IMG/VR virus record: IMGVR_UViG_3300037502_001755
Location: 1-63,210 of that record
DNA from: a virus
Direction: 5' to 3' (one strand)
Length of the DNA: 63,210 nt
The translations under genes were made by a program, and so were the position numbers. Of this stretch, positions 32,149 to 40,612 are shown piece by piece; position 1 is the first letter of the stretch; each line of letters opens with the position of its first letter. Under the pieces are notes generated by a model. That model did no database searches. It was not told where the DNA came from and saw only the letters and a program-made list of their open reading frames with translations.

Positions 32149-32575
32149 ATCCGGTCTGATCCTGCCTGCGGGCATTACTTTGCCCAAAACCATTCAGCCC
32201 GTGGAGACGCCCGCCGAGGACGCATCTGCGGAGCAAAAGGCGACAGCACTGCCTGAGCCGACTGGTTGGAAGCTTTTGTGCGTGGTGCCTGACGTAAAAG
32301 ACACGTTTGAGAACTCCAGCATCGTCAAGGCCGAGTCCTTCATGAAATCCGAAGAGCATGCGACGACAGTCCTCTTCGTTTTGAAAGTGGGCCCCGACGC
32401 ATACAAGGACACCACCAAGTTCCCCGCCGGTGCGTGGTGCAAGGCTGGCGACTTCATTCTCGTTCGTACCTACTCGGGTACGCGATTCAAAATCTTTGGT
32501 AAGGAGTTCCGCCTTATCAACGATGACCAAGTGGACGCTGTTGTCCAAGACCCTCGCGGCTTGACCCGCGCTTAA
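32141..32575 (+). CDS. GroES/Cpn10-like co-chaperonin
   Basis: 144 residues beginning MSESGLILPAGITLPK. The core resembles the GroES beta-barrel: LLCVVPDVKD near the start, VLKVGPDAYKD (~86-96), AGAWCKAGDFILV (~102-114) and YSGTRFKIFGKEFRLINDD, the usual strand-turn pattern (GxxV-GD-V-x-G-x-E). Phage GroES homologues (as T4 gp31) reshape the host GroEL cavity for capsid folding. Location between portal and scaffold fits. The mobile loop is not evident by eye. Confidence 0.6.
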   Translation: MSESGLILPAGITLPKTIQPVETPAEDASAEQKATALPEPTGWKLLCVVPDVKDTFENSSIVKAESFMKSEEHATTVLFVLKVGPDAYKDTTKFPAGAWCKAGDFILVRTYSGTRFKIFGKEFRLINDDQVDAVVQDPRGLTRA

Positions 32576-32585
32576 AGGAGCCCCC

Positions 32586-33575
32586 ATGTCAGGATACAAG
32601 TTCCCCGACGAGATGGAAGACGACGATAAGAAAATCGTCCAAGCCGACGAGTCGGGTACCGAAAACGAAGTCAAAGTTACTGCCGATTCGCAGGACGAAG
32701 TCGAAATTGAGATCGTCGACGACACCCCCGCGCAAGACCGTGGCCGCAAGCCGCTGGAGCGAGAAGTAACCGATCCGACTGAAGAAGAGATTGACGGGTA
32801 CTCCGAAGGCGTTAAAAAGCGTATCAAGGAACTGACCCATGCGCGTCATGACGAGCGCCGGGCCAAGGAAGCGCTTTTGCGGGAAAAGCAGGAGCTTGAG
32901 CGTCTTACACAGCACATGGTTGAGGAGAACAAACGCCTCAAACAATACGTACAGACTGGCACTGAGCAGTACGTTGCGTCCCAAGTGCAGGTGGCAGAGT
33001 CTGAGCTTGATAAAGCCAAGCAACAACTGAAGGCAGCCACGGAGTCGTTTGATTCCGACGCCATCATCGCGGCCCAAGAGGCTATGATGGAAGCCAAGCT
33101 AAAGTTGCAGCAGACAAAAACTTTTAAGCCTGCCCCTTTACAAGAAGAACGTCCTGAGGTACAAATTCCTCAGAAATCGGCTCCCGAGCCGGAATTGGAC
33201 CAAAAAACCCTGAACTGGCAGGCAAAAAACCAGTGGTTCGGTTCTCCGGGATACGAGGAACTTACCAGCTTCGCACTGGGGCTGCATCAAAAACTGGTGA
33301 ATTCGGGGGTGGACCCCCGCGCAGATGAGTACTTCGAGAGGATCGACTCTCGCATGAAGGACAAGTTTCCCGAGGTCTTTGGGGAGCAACAGTCCAAGCC
33401 GCAATCCGGCGGTGGCTCCAAGAAGCCTACGACGGTTGTTGCACCGGCGTCTCGTTCGTCTGGTGCAAAGAAAATCCAGCTGACTCCCACGCAAATCGCG
33501 TTGGCGAAGAAGTTTGGGCTGACCCCGCAGCAATACGCTGCACAAGTAGCAAAATTGGAGCAATCGAATGGCTGA
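32586..33575 (+). CDS. Scaffolding protein
   Basis: 329 residues, highly charged. The acidic N-terminus (residues 1-75) precedes a long coiled coil (~75-180: EGVKKRIKELTHARHDERRA...), a P/E-rich hinge and a C-terminal basic helix-turn (TPTQIALAKKFGLTPQQYAAQV), the usual capsid-binding end of scaffolds. Directly upstream of head genes, overlapping the next gene by 8 bp. Confidence 0.8.
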   Translation: MSGYKFPDEMEDDDKKIVQADESGTENEVKVTADSQDEVEIEIVDDTPAQDRGRKPLEREVTDPTEEEIDGYSEGVKKRIKELTHARHDERRAKEALLREKQELERLTQHMVEENKRLKQYVQTGTEQYVASQVQVAESELDKAKQQLKAATESFDSDAIIAAQEAMMEAKLKLQQTKTFKPAPLQEERPEVQIPQKSAPEPELDQKTLNWQAKNQWFGSPGYEELTSFALGLHQKLVNSGVDPRADEYFERIDSRMKDKFPEVFGEQQSKPQSGGGSKKPTTVVAPASRSSGAKKIQLTPTQIALAKKFGLTPQQYAAQVAKLEQSNG

Positions 33576-34026
33576 AACTATCAACCGGACCCCTCGTGAC
33601 CTTGGTTCACGCGATAAAAATGCACGCTCGGTGTACACACCGCCCAGTGCACTTCCCGATCCGACGCCCGAGCCGGGCTACGTATATCGTTGGGTTGCGA
33701 CCCACGTTCTTGGTGAGAGCCAGAATGTGAACGTGTCCAACAAGATGCGTGAAGGCTGGGAGCCGGTGAAGGCGGTAGACCATCCTGAACTGATGCTGCA
33801 AGGCAACGAAAAGACTGGAAACGTGGAGATTGGTGGCCTCATGCTTTGCAAGATGCCTGCCGAACGCGTGCGTTCCCGGGACGAGTACTACGCCAACCAG
33901 AACAGAGCGCAGATGGATTCTGTCGATAACAACTTCATGCGAAACAATGACCCGCGTATGCCGCTGTTTGCCGACCGCAAGTCGTCAGCCAGTCGCGGAG
34001 GCGGGTTCGGTTCTGGTACTAAGTAA
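33568..34026 (+). CDS. Head-associated structural protein (152 aa)
   Basis: Contains YVYRWVATHVLGESQNVN, NKMREGWEPVKAVDH and GGLMLCKMPAERVRSRDEYY. These motifs recur in head operons of related podoviruses. Ends in a G/S-rich tail. Role in the head is inferred from position. Confidence 0.65.
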   Translation: MAETINRTPRDLGSRDKNARSVYTPPSALPDPTPEPGYVYRWVATHVLGESQNVNVSNKMREGWEPVKAVDHPELMLQGNEKTGNVEIGGLMLCKMPAERVRSRDEYYANQNRAQMDSVDNNFMRNNDPRMPLFADRKSSASRGGGFGSGTK

Positions 34027-34040
34027 CTAGGAGTCCTTAA

Positions 34041-34643
34041 ATGGCATCTACCAACACCCCCTACGGCCTACGAGCCGTAAACCGTAACGACGGCATGCCC
34101 TATGCTGGCGCTACGAGTCAGTTCCTGATTGATCCCGCAGGTCTGGCATCCAACATCTTCAACGGCCAAGTCGTTATCATTAACGCCAACGGCTATATCG
34201 CTCTGTCTACCGCTACCGGTGCAGACCTGACCACTAACAACCTCGGCGGCAATACCCTTGGCGCTTGGGGCGTGTTCGTGGGCTGCTCGTACATCAACGC
34301 GCAAGGTCAGCAGATTTACGGCCAGTACTACCCCTCCGGCACCACCGGCGTTGTTACTGCGTATGTCATCACCGACCCCAGCGTGACGTTCCAAGCTCAA
34401 CTGGATGGCCAAGTTACCCAAGCCGCTCTCGGCGCGAACACCTTCTTCGCTGCCGCTCAGAGCACCAGCACGGGTTCTACCACCACCGGTAACTCGACTA
34501 GCGCTTTGGAGTCCACGGTTGTCACCACCGCTGCCGCGTTCAAGATCATCGGTTTCGCTTCCCCGCTGACCGATACCTACACTGAAGTGCTGGTGAAGTT
34601 CAACCCCGGCGCTCATGCCTACACCAACGCCGTCGGCATTTAA
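34041..34643 (+). CDS. Head decoration/structural protein (200 aa)
   Basis: Begins STNTPYGLRAVNRNDGMPYAGA and is rich in small polar residues, with beta-strand periodicity. PYGLRPV-type proteins are common before the major capsid gene and are virion proteins. RBS AGGAG. Confidence 0.7.
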   Translation: MASTNTPYGLRAVNRNDGMPYAGATSQFLIDPAGLASNIFNGQVVIINANGYIALSTATGADLTTNNLGGNTLGAWGVFVGCSYINAQGQQIYGQYYPSGTTGVVTAYVITDPSVTFQAQLDGQVTQAALGANTFFAAAQSTSTGSTTTGNSTSALESTVVTTAAAFKIIGFASPLTDTYTEVLVKFNPGAHAYTNAVGI

Positions 34644-34656
34644 GGAGTAATTAAAA

Positions 34657-35586
34657 ATGGCTATTTCTCGCGCACAGCTACTTAAAGAACTCCTGCCCGG
34701 CCTGAACGCGCTGTTTGGTATGGAATACGCCCGTTACGGCGAAGAGCACAAGGAAATCTACGAGACGGAGAAGTCCGAGCGTAGCTTCGAAGAGGAGACC
34801 AAACTCTCCGGCTTCGGCGCTGCCCCGGTCAAGAACGAAGGCTCGGCGATTGCCTATGACAACGCTCAGGAAGCCTTCACCGCTCGCTACACCCACGAGA
34901 CCATCGCTCTGGGCTTCTCGATCACCGAGGAAGCGGTTGAAGACAACCTGTACGACAGCCTGTCTGCTCGCTACACCAAGGCTCTGGCTCGCGCCATGGC
35001 CTACACCAAGCAGGTTAAAGCCGCTTCCGTTCTGAACAACGGTTTCAACGGCTCCTACCCGGGCGGTGACGGTGTTTCGCTGTTTGGCGTGAACTCCAGT
35101 GCTGCCCGCGTGGGTCACCCGCTGGTTGGCGGTGGTCAGAACTACAACAGCCCCACGGTTGCTGTGGACCTGAACGAGACCGCGCTGGAAAACGCGACCA
35201 TTCAGATCGCTGCTTGGACTGACGAGCGCGGCCTGCTGATCGCTGCTAAACCGGTCAAACTGGTGGTTCCCCCGAGCCTGATGTTCACGGCCAAGCGCCT
35301 GCTGGACACCGAACTGCGTGTTGCTACTGCGGATAACGACATCAACGCTATCAAGCAGATGGGCACCATTCCCGGTGGCTTCACCGTCAACCACTTCCTG
35401 ACCGACGTGAACGCTTGGTTCATTTGCACCGACGTTCCCAACGGCATGAAGATGTTTGAGCGTGTGGCTCTGGCTACTTCCATGGACGGTGATTTCGACA
35501 CCGGCAACGTGCGCTACAAGGCCCGCGAGCGTTATTCGTTCGGCTGGTCCGATCCCCTGGGCATGTGGGGTTCTGCTGGCGCTTAA
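34657..35586 (+). CDS. Major capsid protein
   Basis: 309 residues with an HK97-like layout: N-terminal helix-rich arm (QLLKELLPGLNALFGMEY), the E-loop region, and a P-domain. Conserved-looking KLVVPPSLMFTAKRLLDTE and TNVNAWF/DVPNG elements match Mu gpT/P22-family capsids. An intrinsic terminator follows 19 bp after the stop, as is usual after highly expressed capsid genes. Confidence 0.88.
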   Translation: MAISRAQLLKELLPGLNALFGMEYARYGEEHKEIYETEKSERSFEEETKLSGFGAAPVKNEGSAIAYDNAQEAFTARYTHETIALGFSITEEAVEDNLYDSLSARYTKALARAMAYTKQVKAASVLNNGFNGSYPGGDGVSLFGVNSSAARVGHPLVGGGQNYNSPTVAVDLNETALENATIQIAAWTDERGLLIAAKPVKLVVPPSLMFTAKRLLDTELRVATADNDINAIKQMGTIPGGFTVNHFLTDVNAWFICTDVPNGMKMFERVALATSMDGDFDTGNVRYKARERYSFGWSDPLGMWGSAGA

Positions 35587-35605
35587 TTGCAGCCTGCAAA
35601 AACAG

Positions 35606-35635
35606 AAAAAGGGGCCTTGTGCCCCTTTTTCTTTT
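35606..35635 (+). terminator. Intrinsic terminator after the capsid gene
   Basis: AAAAAGGGGC-CTTGT-GCCCCTTTTT followed by CTTTT. A stem with a 5-base loop and T tract. It would end or trim the capsid transcript. Confidence 0.85.
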
Positions 35636-35645
35636 GCTGTATATT
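35617..35645 (+). promoter_or_regulatory. Promoter-like sequence overlapping the capsid terminator
   Basis: TTGTGC (35617-35622), 17-bp spacer, TATATT (35640-35645). It is 88 bp upstream of the fiber gene at 35733 and would restart transcription after the terminator. The -35 match is weak. Confidence 0.4.
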
Positions 35646-35732
35646 GGTTCTAACTCGGATTTTCCGGGGCGTCAGACTGACCGAGCAGACGACATGCAGA
35701 CGGACGCCCTATAACTCGCATGTGAGGACATC

Positions 35733-36020
35733 ATGGCCCAAACTCGCTTTACTGGTCCCGTTGTTTCCGACAACGGTTTTGTTGGTTCTGTCACTGGCAA
35801 CGTCACGGGTAACGTGGTTGGCACAGTCACCGGCACCATCATTCTCCCCACCGCTACCGCTGCTAACCTTGGCGCGATTGCTAACGCAATCAACACCACT
35901 GGCAAAGTGACTGGCAAGACGGTTGTGGACATCGCTACGGGCGTGATCTATACCGCTTCTGGCGCAACCGCTGGTTCTGTCTGGTACGGCTCGGACGCGA
36001 CCACCGTCACCCCGTCCTGA
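35733..36020 (+). CDS. Small beta-rich head fiber/spike protein (95 aa)
   Basis: MAQTRFTGPVVSDNGFVGSV is followed by repeated VTGNV/VTGT turns and a Gly/Thr-rich end (YTASGATAGSVWYG). Typical of short structural spikes or head fibers. First gene of the unit after the capsid terminator. Confidence 0.6.
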   Translation: MAQTRFTGPVVSDNGFVGSVTGNVTGNVVGTVTGTIILPTATAANLGAIANAINTTGKVTGKTVVDIATGVIYTASGATAGSVWYGSDATTVTPS

Positions 36021-36032
36021 TAGGAGGCCGAC

Positions 36033-36320
36033 ATGGCCATGCAATACGACGTTAAGGCCGCGTATACGGCGTCTGACGCGGCGATGGTTGCGTACCCGGT
36101 GCGTGTGAAGGGGGCGTATGTCTCCGTTACCACTGGCGGCGCTAACCCTGTTGTCTTGTACGACAACGCTTCTGCTGCGTCCGGAAATGTGCTGCTGCGT
36201 ATTGGCGTGACTGCCGCTGGGTGCCACACGGTGGTGATCCCCGGCGAAGGCATTCGTGCTGACAACGGGGTGTTCTGCGACACGGGTGATGCCGCCGCAG
36301 TCACGATCTTCTATGGCTAA
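36033..36320 (+). CDS. Small structural protein (95 aa)
   Basis: Beta-rich (VKGAYVSVTTGGANPVVLYD, then GVTAAGCHTVVIPGEGIRAD). A small virion protein by context. Its last codons overlap the next start by 8 bp. Confidence 0.55.
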   Translation: MAMQYDVKAAYTASDAAMVAYPVRVKGAYVSVTTGGANPVVLYDNASAASGNVLLRIGVTAAGCHTVVIPGEGIRADNGVFCDTGDAAAVTIFYG

Positions 36321-36567
36321 GACACCAGCATGGCAGCGCAAAGAGGGCAAGTCGGAGAAGGGCGGCCTCAACGCGAAGGGCCGTGCGTCTTACAACAAAG
36401 CCAACCCCGGGAAACCCGGGTTGAAAGCTCCGCAACCAGAGGGCGGGTCAAGGCGCGACTCCTTCTGCGCTCGGATGAGTGGCATGAAGAAGAAGCTAAC
36501 CTCGGCGAAGACCGCGAACGACCCAAACTCCCGGATTAACAAGTCGCTGCGTGCGTGGAAGTGTTGA
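36313..36567 (+). CDS. DUF6321-like basic protein (84 aa)
   Basis: MAKTPAWQRKEGKSEKGGLN, then KAPQPEGGSRRDSFCARMSG and RINKSLRAWKC. This is the pattern of DUF6321, small basic phage proteins. The strong positive charge suggests DNA contact inside the head. ATG at 36313 overlaps the previous gene. Confidence 0.65.
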   Translation: MAKTPAWQRKEGKSEKGGLNAKGRASYNKANPGKPGLKAPQPEGGSRRDSFCARMSGMKKKLTSAKTANDPNSRINKSLRAWKC

Positions 36568-36568
36568 C

Positions 36569-36757
36569 ATGGCTGATACGGAATTAACTGACCGCGAGCG
36601 CTTGATTGCCAAAGAAGCAGCAAAGCTTGCGCTTGAGGAACTCTCCGGTGAGTTCTACAAGAAGGTGGGCAAGACTATTGTTGAGAAGCTGCTGATCTGG
36701 GTCGGCATGCTGGTTGTTGGCTTTGTGTTGGGCAAAGGCTGGATCGTTAAGGTCTGA
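36569..36757 (+). CDS. Single-span membrane protein (62 aa)
   Basis: Amphipathic N-terminus (TDRERLIAKEAAKLALEEL) followed by a transmembrane helix (LLIWVGMLVVGFVLGKGW). A small membrane protein within head genes; possibly a virion peptide or a holin-like pinholin. Function unknown. Confidence 0.5.
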   Translation: MADTELTDRERLIAKEAAKLALEELSGEFYKKVGKTIVEKLLIWVGMLVVGFVLGKGWIVKV

Positions 36758-36758
36758 T

Positions 36759-37088
36759 ATGCCCAGCAGCAGTAAGAAGCAGCACAACTTCATGGCGGCG
36801 GTGGCCAAGAACCCCGCGTTTGCCAAAAAGGCCGGAGTTCCCGCGAGTGTGGGACAAGATTTCCTCAACGCGGACAAGGGCCGCAAGTTTAAAGAAGGTG
36901 GCGATATGAAAGAGTCCAAGAAGATGATCGGTCAAGAACTGGCCTTCATGAAAAAGAAGGGCGCTCCCAAGTCCATGATTAAACATGAGAGGGGCGAGAT
37001 GAAGATGGCCAAGGGTGGCGGCATTGAGTCCAAAGGCAAGACCAAGGGCAAGATGATCACCATGAAGCGCGGCGGCAAAGCCTGCTAA
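36759..37088 (+). CDS. Basic Gly-rich structural protein (109 aa)
   Basis: MPSSSKKQHNFMAAVAKNPAFAK..., then FKEGGDMK, MAKGGGI and a terminal MKRGGKAC. Basic, G-G rich; the repeated xxGGx motif also appears in other virion proteins here. A DNA-condensing internal protein is possible. Confidence 0.55.
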   Translation: MPSSSKKQHNFMAAVAKNPAFAKKAGVPASVGQDFLNADKGRKFKEGGDMKESKKMIGQELAFMKKKGAPKSMIKHERGEMKMAKGGGIESKGKTKGKMITMKRGGKAC

Positions 37089-37102
37089 TTTAGGAGGTCG
37101 AC

Positions 37103-37471
37103 ATGGCAAGAAGTGAATTTGGCAACGCGTTTGCCGCAGCTCGTAAATCGGGGCTGAAGACCTTTGAGTTCAAAGGTAAGAAGTACACGACTGAACTGGC
37201 AAAGCCTAAAAGAGCCGCTGCGACTGCTGAATTGGGGTCGGAAATGGGGCAGAAAATGACCCCTGATGAGTCCGCTCGGGCCATGCGTAGGTTTGGTAAC
37301 CCTCCCGGTTCGGAGAGCCGAGTTGGTACAGAAACGCCTCAAGAAGAAACTTCCGACATGACCTACAGGAAGCGTGGCGGCCAAGTCAAGAAGATGGCGT
37401 CTGGCGGTTCGGCTTCTTCTCGTGCGGATGGCTGCATCACCAAAGGCCACACTCGCGGGAAGATGGTGTAA
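37103..37471 (+). CDS. Small basic virion protein with RGGQV motif (122 aa)
   Basis: MARSEFGNAFAAARKSGLKTFEFKGKKYTTEL, helical middle and a tail with YRKRGGQVKKMASGGSASSR, ending in GHTRGKM. The tail repeats the GG motif of its neighbours. Small head or internal protein by context. Confidence 0.55.
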   Translation: MARSEFGNAFAAARKSGLKTFEFKGKKYTTELAKPKRAAATAELGSEMGQKMTPDESARAMRRFGNPPGSESRVGTETPQEETSDMTYRKRGGQVKKMASGGSASSRADGCITKGHTRGKMV

Positions 37472-37473
37472 CC

Positions 37474-37749
37474 ATGCGAGCCAGCCGTGGTATGGGGGCC
37501 ATCAACCCCTCCAAAATGCCGGGGGCTAAGAAAAAGCCCCGGCGGGATGACACCGACTTCACTCAGTACGCTGAGGGAGGGAAGGTAAACGCGGCTGGCA
37601 ATTACACCAAACCCGGTCTGCGCAAGCGGATCGTGTCGCAGGTGAAGGCTGCTGCTACCCACGGCACCGGCGCAGGTCAATGGAGCGCGAGAAAAAGCCA
37701 ATTGGTAGCGAAAAAATATAAAGCTGCCGGTGGTGGGTATCGTGACTGA
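37474..37749 (+). CDS. Small basic protein with AEGGKV motif (91 aa)
   Basis: MRASRGMGAINPSKMPGAKKK then QYAEGGKVNAAGNYTKPGLR and a KAAGGGYRD end. Same type of basic Gly-Gly tail as the two genes before it. Confidence 0.55.
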   Translation: MRASRGMGAINPSKMPGAKKKPRRDDTDFTQYAEGGKVNAAGNYTKPGLRKRIVSQVKAAATHGTGAGQWSARKSQLVAKKYKAAGGGYRD

Positions 37750-38200
37750 AGCGCTAAAGACCTGTACAGATTGCGGCGAAACAAAGCCGCTGTCCGCGTT
37801 TCGAAGCCGTGGTGGGCAGATGGCGCATCTGTACAAAAGTCACTGCAACACGTGCCTGTACAAGAGGCACAAGGCGTGGGCTGAAAGCAACCAGCACCGA
37901 GTGTCGGAGTATCGTGAAAAAGACCCGTGGACTTTAGCTAAGCGGTGTTCTCGTCGTGGCATCACTCCGGAACAGCTTGTAGATTGTTATGAACGGCAGG
38001 AAGGCTGCTGCGCCATCTGCAAATGTGAGGTGGCTTTGATCAACAGCGCTATCGACCACAATCACAATACGGGCGAATTCCGGGGAGTTCTGTGTAAACA
38101 GTGCAATCGTGCGCTTGGAATGTTTAAAGACAGCCCCGCCATCTTGCGTAACGCCGTAGAATATCTTGAGGATTTTGGGAGTTACGGCGATGGCACTTAA
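37730..38200 (+). CDS. Endonuclease VII-type HNH nuclease
   Basis: About 156 residues. Zinc cysteines in TDCGETKPL and CNTCLYKRH, then CCAICKCEVALI and the active-site segment IDHNHNTGEFRGVLCKQCN. This is the recombination endonuclease VII pattern. It may resolve Holliday junctions before packaging, as T4 gp49 does, but could be a homing nuclease inserted between two structural genes. The start is GTG at 37730, or a GTG four codons further in; overlap with the preceding gene is 20 bp. Confidence 0.8.
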   Translation: MVGIVTEALKTCTDCGETKPLSAFRSRGGQMAHLYKSHCNTCLYKRHKAWAESNQHRVSEYREKDPWTLAKRCSRRGITPEQLVDCYERQEGCCAICKCEVALINSAIDHNHNTGEFRGVLCKQCNRALGMFKDSPAILRNAVEYLEDFGSYGDGT

Positions 38201-38429
38201 AGCCCCGCAGCAGTCATTGAAGGCTTGGGGCGACCAGAAGTGGAGGACCAAAAGTGGCAAACCGTCTAGTAAAACTGGTGAGCGATACCTTCCAGAAGCT
38301 GCGATCAAAAGCCTCAGCTCTGCTGAGTACGCTGCAACAACGCGTGCGAAGCGTGCGGGCAAAGCTGCCGGGAAGCAATTCGTAAAGCAACCCAAGGGCA
38401 TAGCTAAGAAAACAGCAGGGTTTCGATAA
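38190..38429 (+). CDS. DUF5872-like basic protein (79 aa)
   Basis: SLKAWGDQKWRTKSGKPSSKTG, then ERYLPEAAIKSLSSAEYAATTRAK and KQFVKQPKGIAKK: the signature of the DUF5872 family known from phages. Basic, likely nucleic-acid binding. Overlaps the nuclease gene by 11 bp and the next gene by one base. Confidence 0.65.
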   Translation: MALKAPQQSLKAWGDQKWRTKSGKPSSKTGERYLPEAAIKSLSSAEYAATTRAKRAGKAAGKQFVKQPKGIAKKTAGFR

Positions 38430-39127
38430 TGGCAACCTCCGGCACCTCCAACTTCAACTTAGACCTCTCCGAGATTGTCGAAGAGGCGTTTGAGCGTTGC
38501 GGCTCGGAGATGCGCACGGGCTACGATTTGCGGACTGCCCGCCGCAGTTTGAATTTGTTGTTCGCCGACTGGGCCAACCGGGGCGTGAACATGTGGACGT
38601 TCGAGCAGGGCTCGATTGCGCTGACCGCTGGCACGGCCACGTATCTGCTGCCTACCGACACGGTCGACCTTCTTGAGCACGTCATTCGCACGGGGGCCGG
38701 AAGCGCGGCCACGCAGGCAGACCTGACCATCACGCGTATTAGTGTTTCTACCTACGCCACGATCCCCAACAAGCTTCAACAAGGCCGCCCCATCCAAGTG
38801 TGGATTGAGCGCCTGAATACCCCACAGATCACGGTCTGGCCTGTGCCGGACGATTCGCAGCCCTACACGTTTGTGTACTGGCGTCTGCGGCGTATTCAGG
38901 ATGCGGGCAACGGCGTCAACACGATGGACATGCCGTTCCGATTCATTCCGTGCATGGTTGCCGGGCTGGCGTACTACCTGTCGATGAAGGTCCCCGGTGC
39001 GGAAAGCCGCATGACTACCCTGAAAGCTCAGTACGACGAAGCGTGGGAGCTTGCTGCCACGGAAGACCGCGAAAAAGCGGCGGTGCGGTTTGTTCCGCGC
39101 AAATACTACTTGGGTAGCGGCACTTAA
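38429..39127 (+). CDS. Head-tail adaptor (gp4/tail tubular A-like)
   Basis: 232 residues: LDLSEIVEEAFERCGSEMRTGYDLRTARRSL is the helical start typical of adaptor/head-completion proteins, then beta region ATYLLPTDTVDLLEHVI and a C-terminal helix. Proteins of this type extend the portal into the tail of short-tailed phages. Paired with the similar gene at 39905. Confidence 0.7.
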   Translation: MATSGTSNFNLDLSEIVEEAFERCGSEMRTGYDLRTARRSLNLLFADWANRGVNMWTFEQGSIALTAGTATYLLPTDTVDLLEHVIRTGAGSAATQADLTITRISVSTYATIPNKLQQGRPIQVWIERLNTPQITVWPVPDDSQPYTFVYWRLRRIQDAGNGVNTMDMPFRFIPCMVAGLAYYLSMKVPGAESRMTTLKAQYDEAWELAATEDREKAAVRFVPRKYYLGSGT

Positions 39128-39517
39128 ATGGCCAATCGGTTTGCCTCCGGTAAAAACGCCATCGCCATGTGCGACCGGTGTGGGCAGCGCTTTAAGCTCA
39201 GCGAACTTAAAACTGAGATTGTTAAAACTAAAAGGTACCAGCTTCTTGTCTGCCCGCCGTGCTGGGACCCCGACCAGCCGCAGTTGCAGTTGGGCATGTA
39301 TCCTGTGGACGACCCGCAGGCGCTGCGCAACCCTCGCCCGGACAGCACGTATCGTGTGGCGGGTACCGGGCCGGACGGCACCCTGACCGGCGGTAGCCGG
39401 ATAATTCAATGGGGATGGAACCCGGTTGGCGGAAGCAGATTTTTTGATGCCACACTGACGCCGAATAACTTGGTTTCGTCAGTACAAATTGGTACAGTAG
39501 TAGTTGTCACGACGTAA
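39128..39517 (+). CDS. Zinc-ribbon head protein (129 aa)
   Basis: CDRCGQRFKLSELK and VCPPCWDPDQPQLQLG provide a CxxC...CxxC zinc ribbon; the rest is beta-rich. Seen in the head-tail region of related phages as a structural component. Starts one base after the previous stop. Confidence 0.65.
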   Translation: MANRFASGKNAIAMCDRCGQRFKLSELKTEIVKTKRYQLLVCPPCWDPDQPQLQLGMYPVDDPQALRNPRPDSTYRVAGTGPDGTLTGGSRIIQWGWNPVGGSRFFDATLTPNNLVSSVQIGTVVVVTT

Positions 39518-39527
39518 GGAGTCGATC

Positions 39528-39698
39528 ATGGACGCGATGAAGAAAGTGGCTAAGGCCGAAGTCAAGGCCCACGAGAAGCGCATGCACGGCGCTAAAGGTA
39601 TGCGCGCTGGCGGTAAGACCAACGCCGACATGCTCAAGTATGGGCGCAACATGGCCAAGGTCATGAACCAGCGCAGCCCCGGTCGTAAAGGAGCCTGA
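39528..39698 (+). CDS. Small basic protein (56 aa)
   Basis: MDAMKKVAKAEVKAHEKRMHGAKG then KYGRNMAKVMNQRS. Basic helix, RBS AAGGAG before the ATG at 39528. Virion-internal or assembly peptide by context. Confidence 0.5.
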   Translation: MDAMKKVAKAEVKAHEKRMHGAKGMRAGGKTNADMLKYGRNMAKVMNQRSPGRKGA

Positions 39699-39699
39699 G

Positions 39700-39897
39700 A
39701 TGGCCACCTATAAAAACCCGAAGTACACCCCGCTGGAACCTGCGGGCACGATGCCGGTTAAAGAAGCTCTGCGGGCAAATCAATCGCTGGCCAACGAGCG
39801 CTCCAACCCCTATCCCGAGACCAAGACCAGCGGTATCAAAATCCGTGGTACCGGTGCGGCTACCAAAGGCGTGATGGCTCGCGGCCCGATGGCTTGA
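39700..39897 (+). CDS. Small structural protein (65 aa)
   Basis: MATYKNPKYTPLEPAGTMPVK..., ends TKGVMARGPMA. Basic, Gly/Pro-rich. Starts two bases after the previous stop. Function unknown. Confidence 0.5.
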   Translation: MATYKNPKYTPLEPAGTMPVKEALRANQSLANERSNPYPETKTSGIKIRGTGAATKGVMARGPMA

Positions 39898-39904
39898 GGA
39901 CGGC

Positions 39905-40612
39905 ATGAACTACACCGCGTTGGTCACTGCGATTCAGGACTACACTGAGAACACGTTTGATTACGGGTCCAACCCGTCAATCATCAACACGTTCATTCAG
40001 CAGGCCGAGCAGCGCATCTACAACACGGTGCAGTTTCCGTCGCTTCGCAAGAACGTGACGGGCATTACCACGGCGTCCAACAAGTACCTCTCGGCTCCCA
40101 CCGACTTCCTGTCGGTGTATTCGCTGGCGGTGATCGACGGCACGGGCAACTACGAGTACCTGCTCAACAAGGACGTGAACTTCATCCGGCAGGCGTACCC
40201 GAACCCCAGCAGTGTGGGCATTCCCAAGTACTACGCGCTGTTTGGCCCCACGACCACGGGCGGAGCCAACCCGGTGCTGACGGACGAGTTGTCGTTCATT
40301 CTGGGGCCGACCCCGGATACGCAGTACACAGTGGAGCTTCACTACTTCTTCTATCCGGAGTCCATCACGGTGGCTGGGGACGGGCAGACTTGGCTGGGCG
40401 ACAACTTTGACTCGGTGCTGCTGTACGGCTCGCTGGTTGAGGCGTACACGTACATGAAGGGTGAGCAGGATATGATGGCCCTGTACGACGGCAAGTACAA
40501 GGAAGCGCTGGCGCTGGCCTCGCGTCTGGGTGATGGTCTGGAGCGCAGCGATGCGTATCGCAGCGGACAGGCGCGTGTTGCACCTCTGCCGCAGAATAAC
40601 GGGGTCCGGTAA
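39905..40612 (+). CDS. Head-tail connector/adaptor-like protein (235 aa)
   Basis: IQDYTENTFDYGSNPSIINTFI opens a helical adaptor fold. QQAEQRIYNTVQFPSLRKN and a C-terminal helix pair (SLVEAYTYMKGEQDMM) follow. Shares the layout of 38429-39127, suggesting two adaptor rings between portal and tail. Confidence 0.65.
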   Translation: MNYTALVTAIQDYTENTFDYGSNPSIINTFIQQAEQRIYNTVQFPSLRKNVTGITTASNKYLSAPTDFLSVYSLAVIDGTGNYEYLLNKDVNFIRQAYPNPSSVGIPKYYALFGPTTTGGANPVLTDELSFILGPTPDTQYTVELHYFFYPESITVAGDGQTWLGDNFDSVLLYGSLVEAYTYMKGEQDMMALYDGKYKEALALASRLGDGLERSDAYRSGQARVAPLPQNNGVR

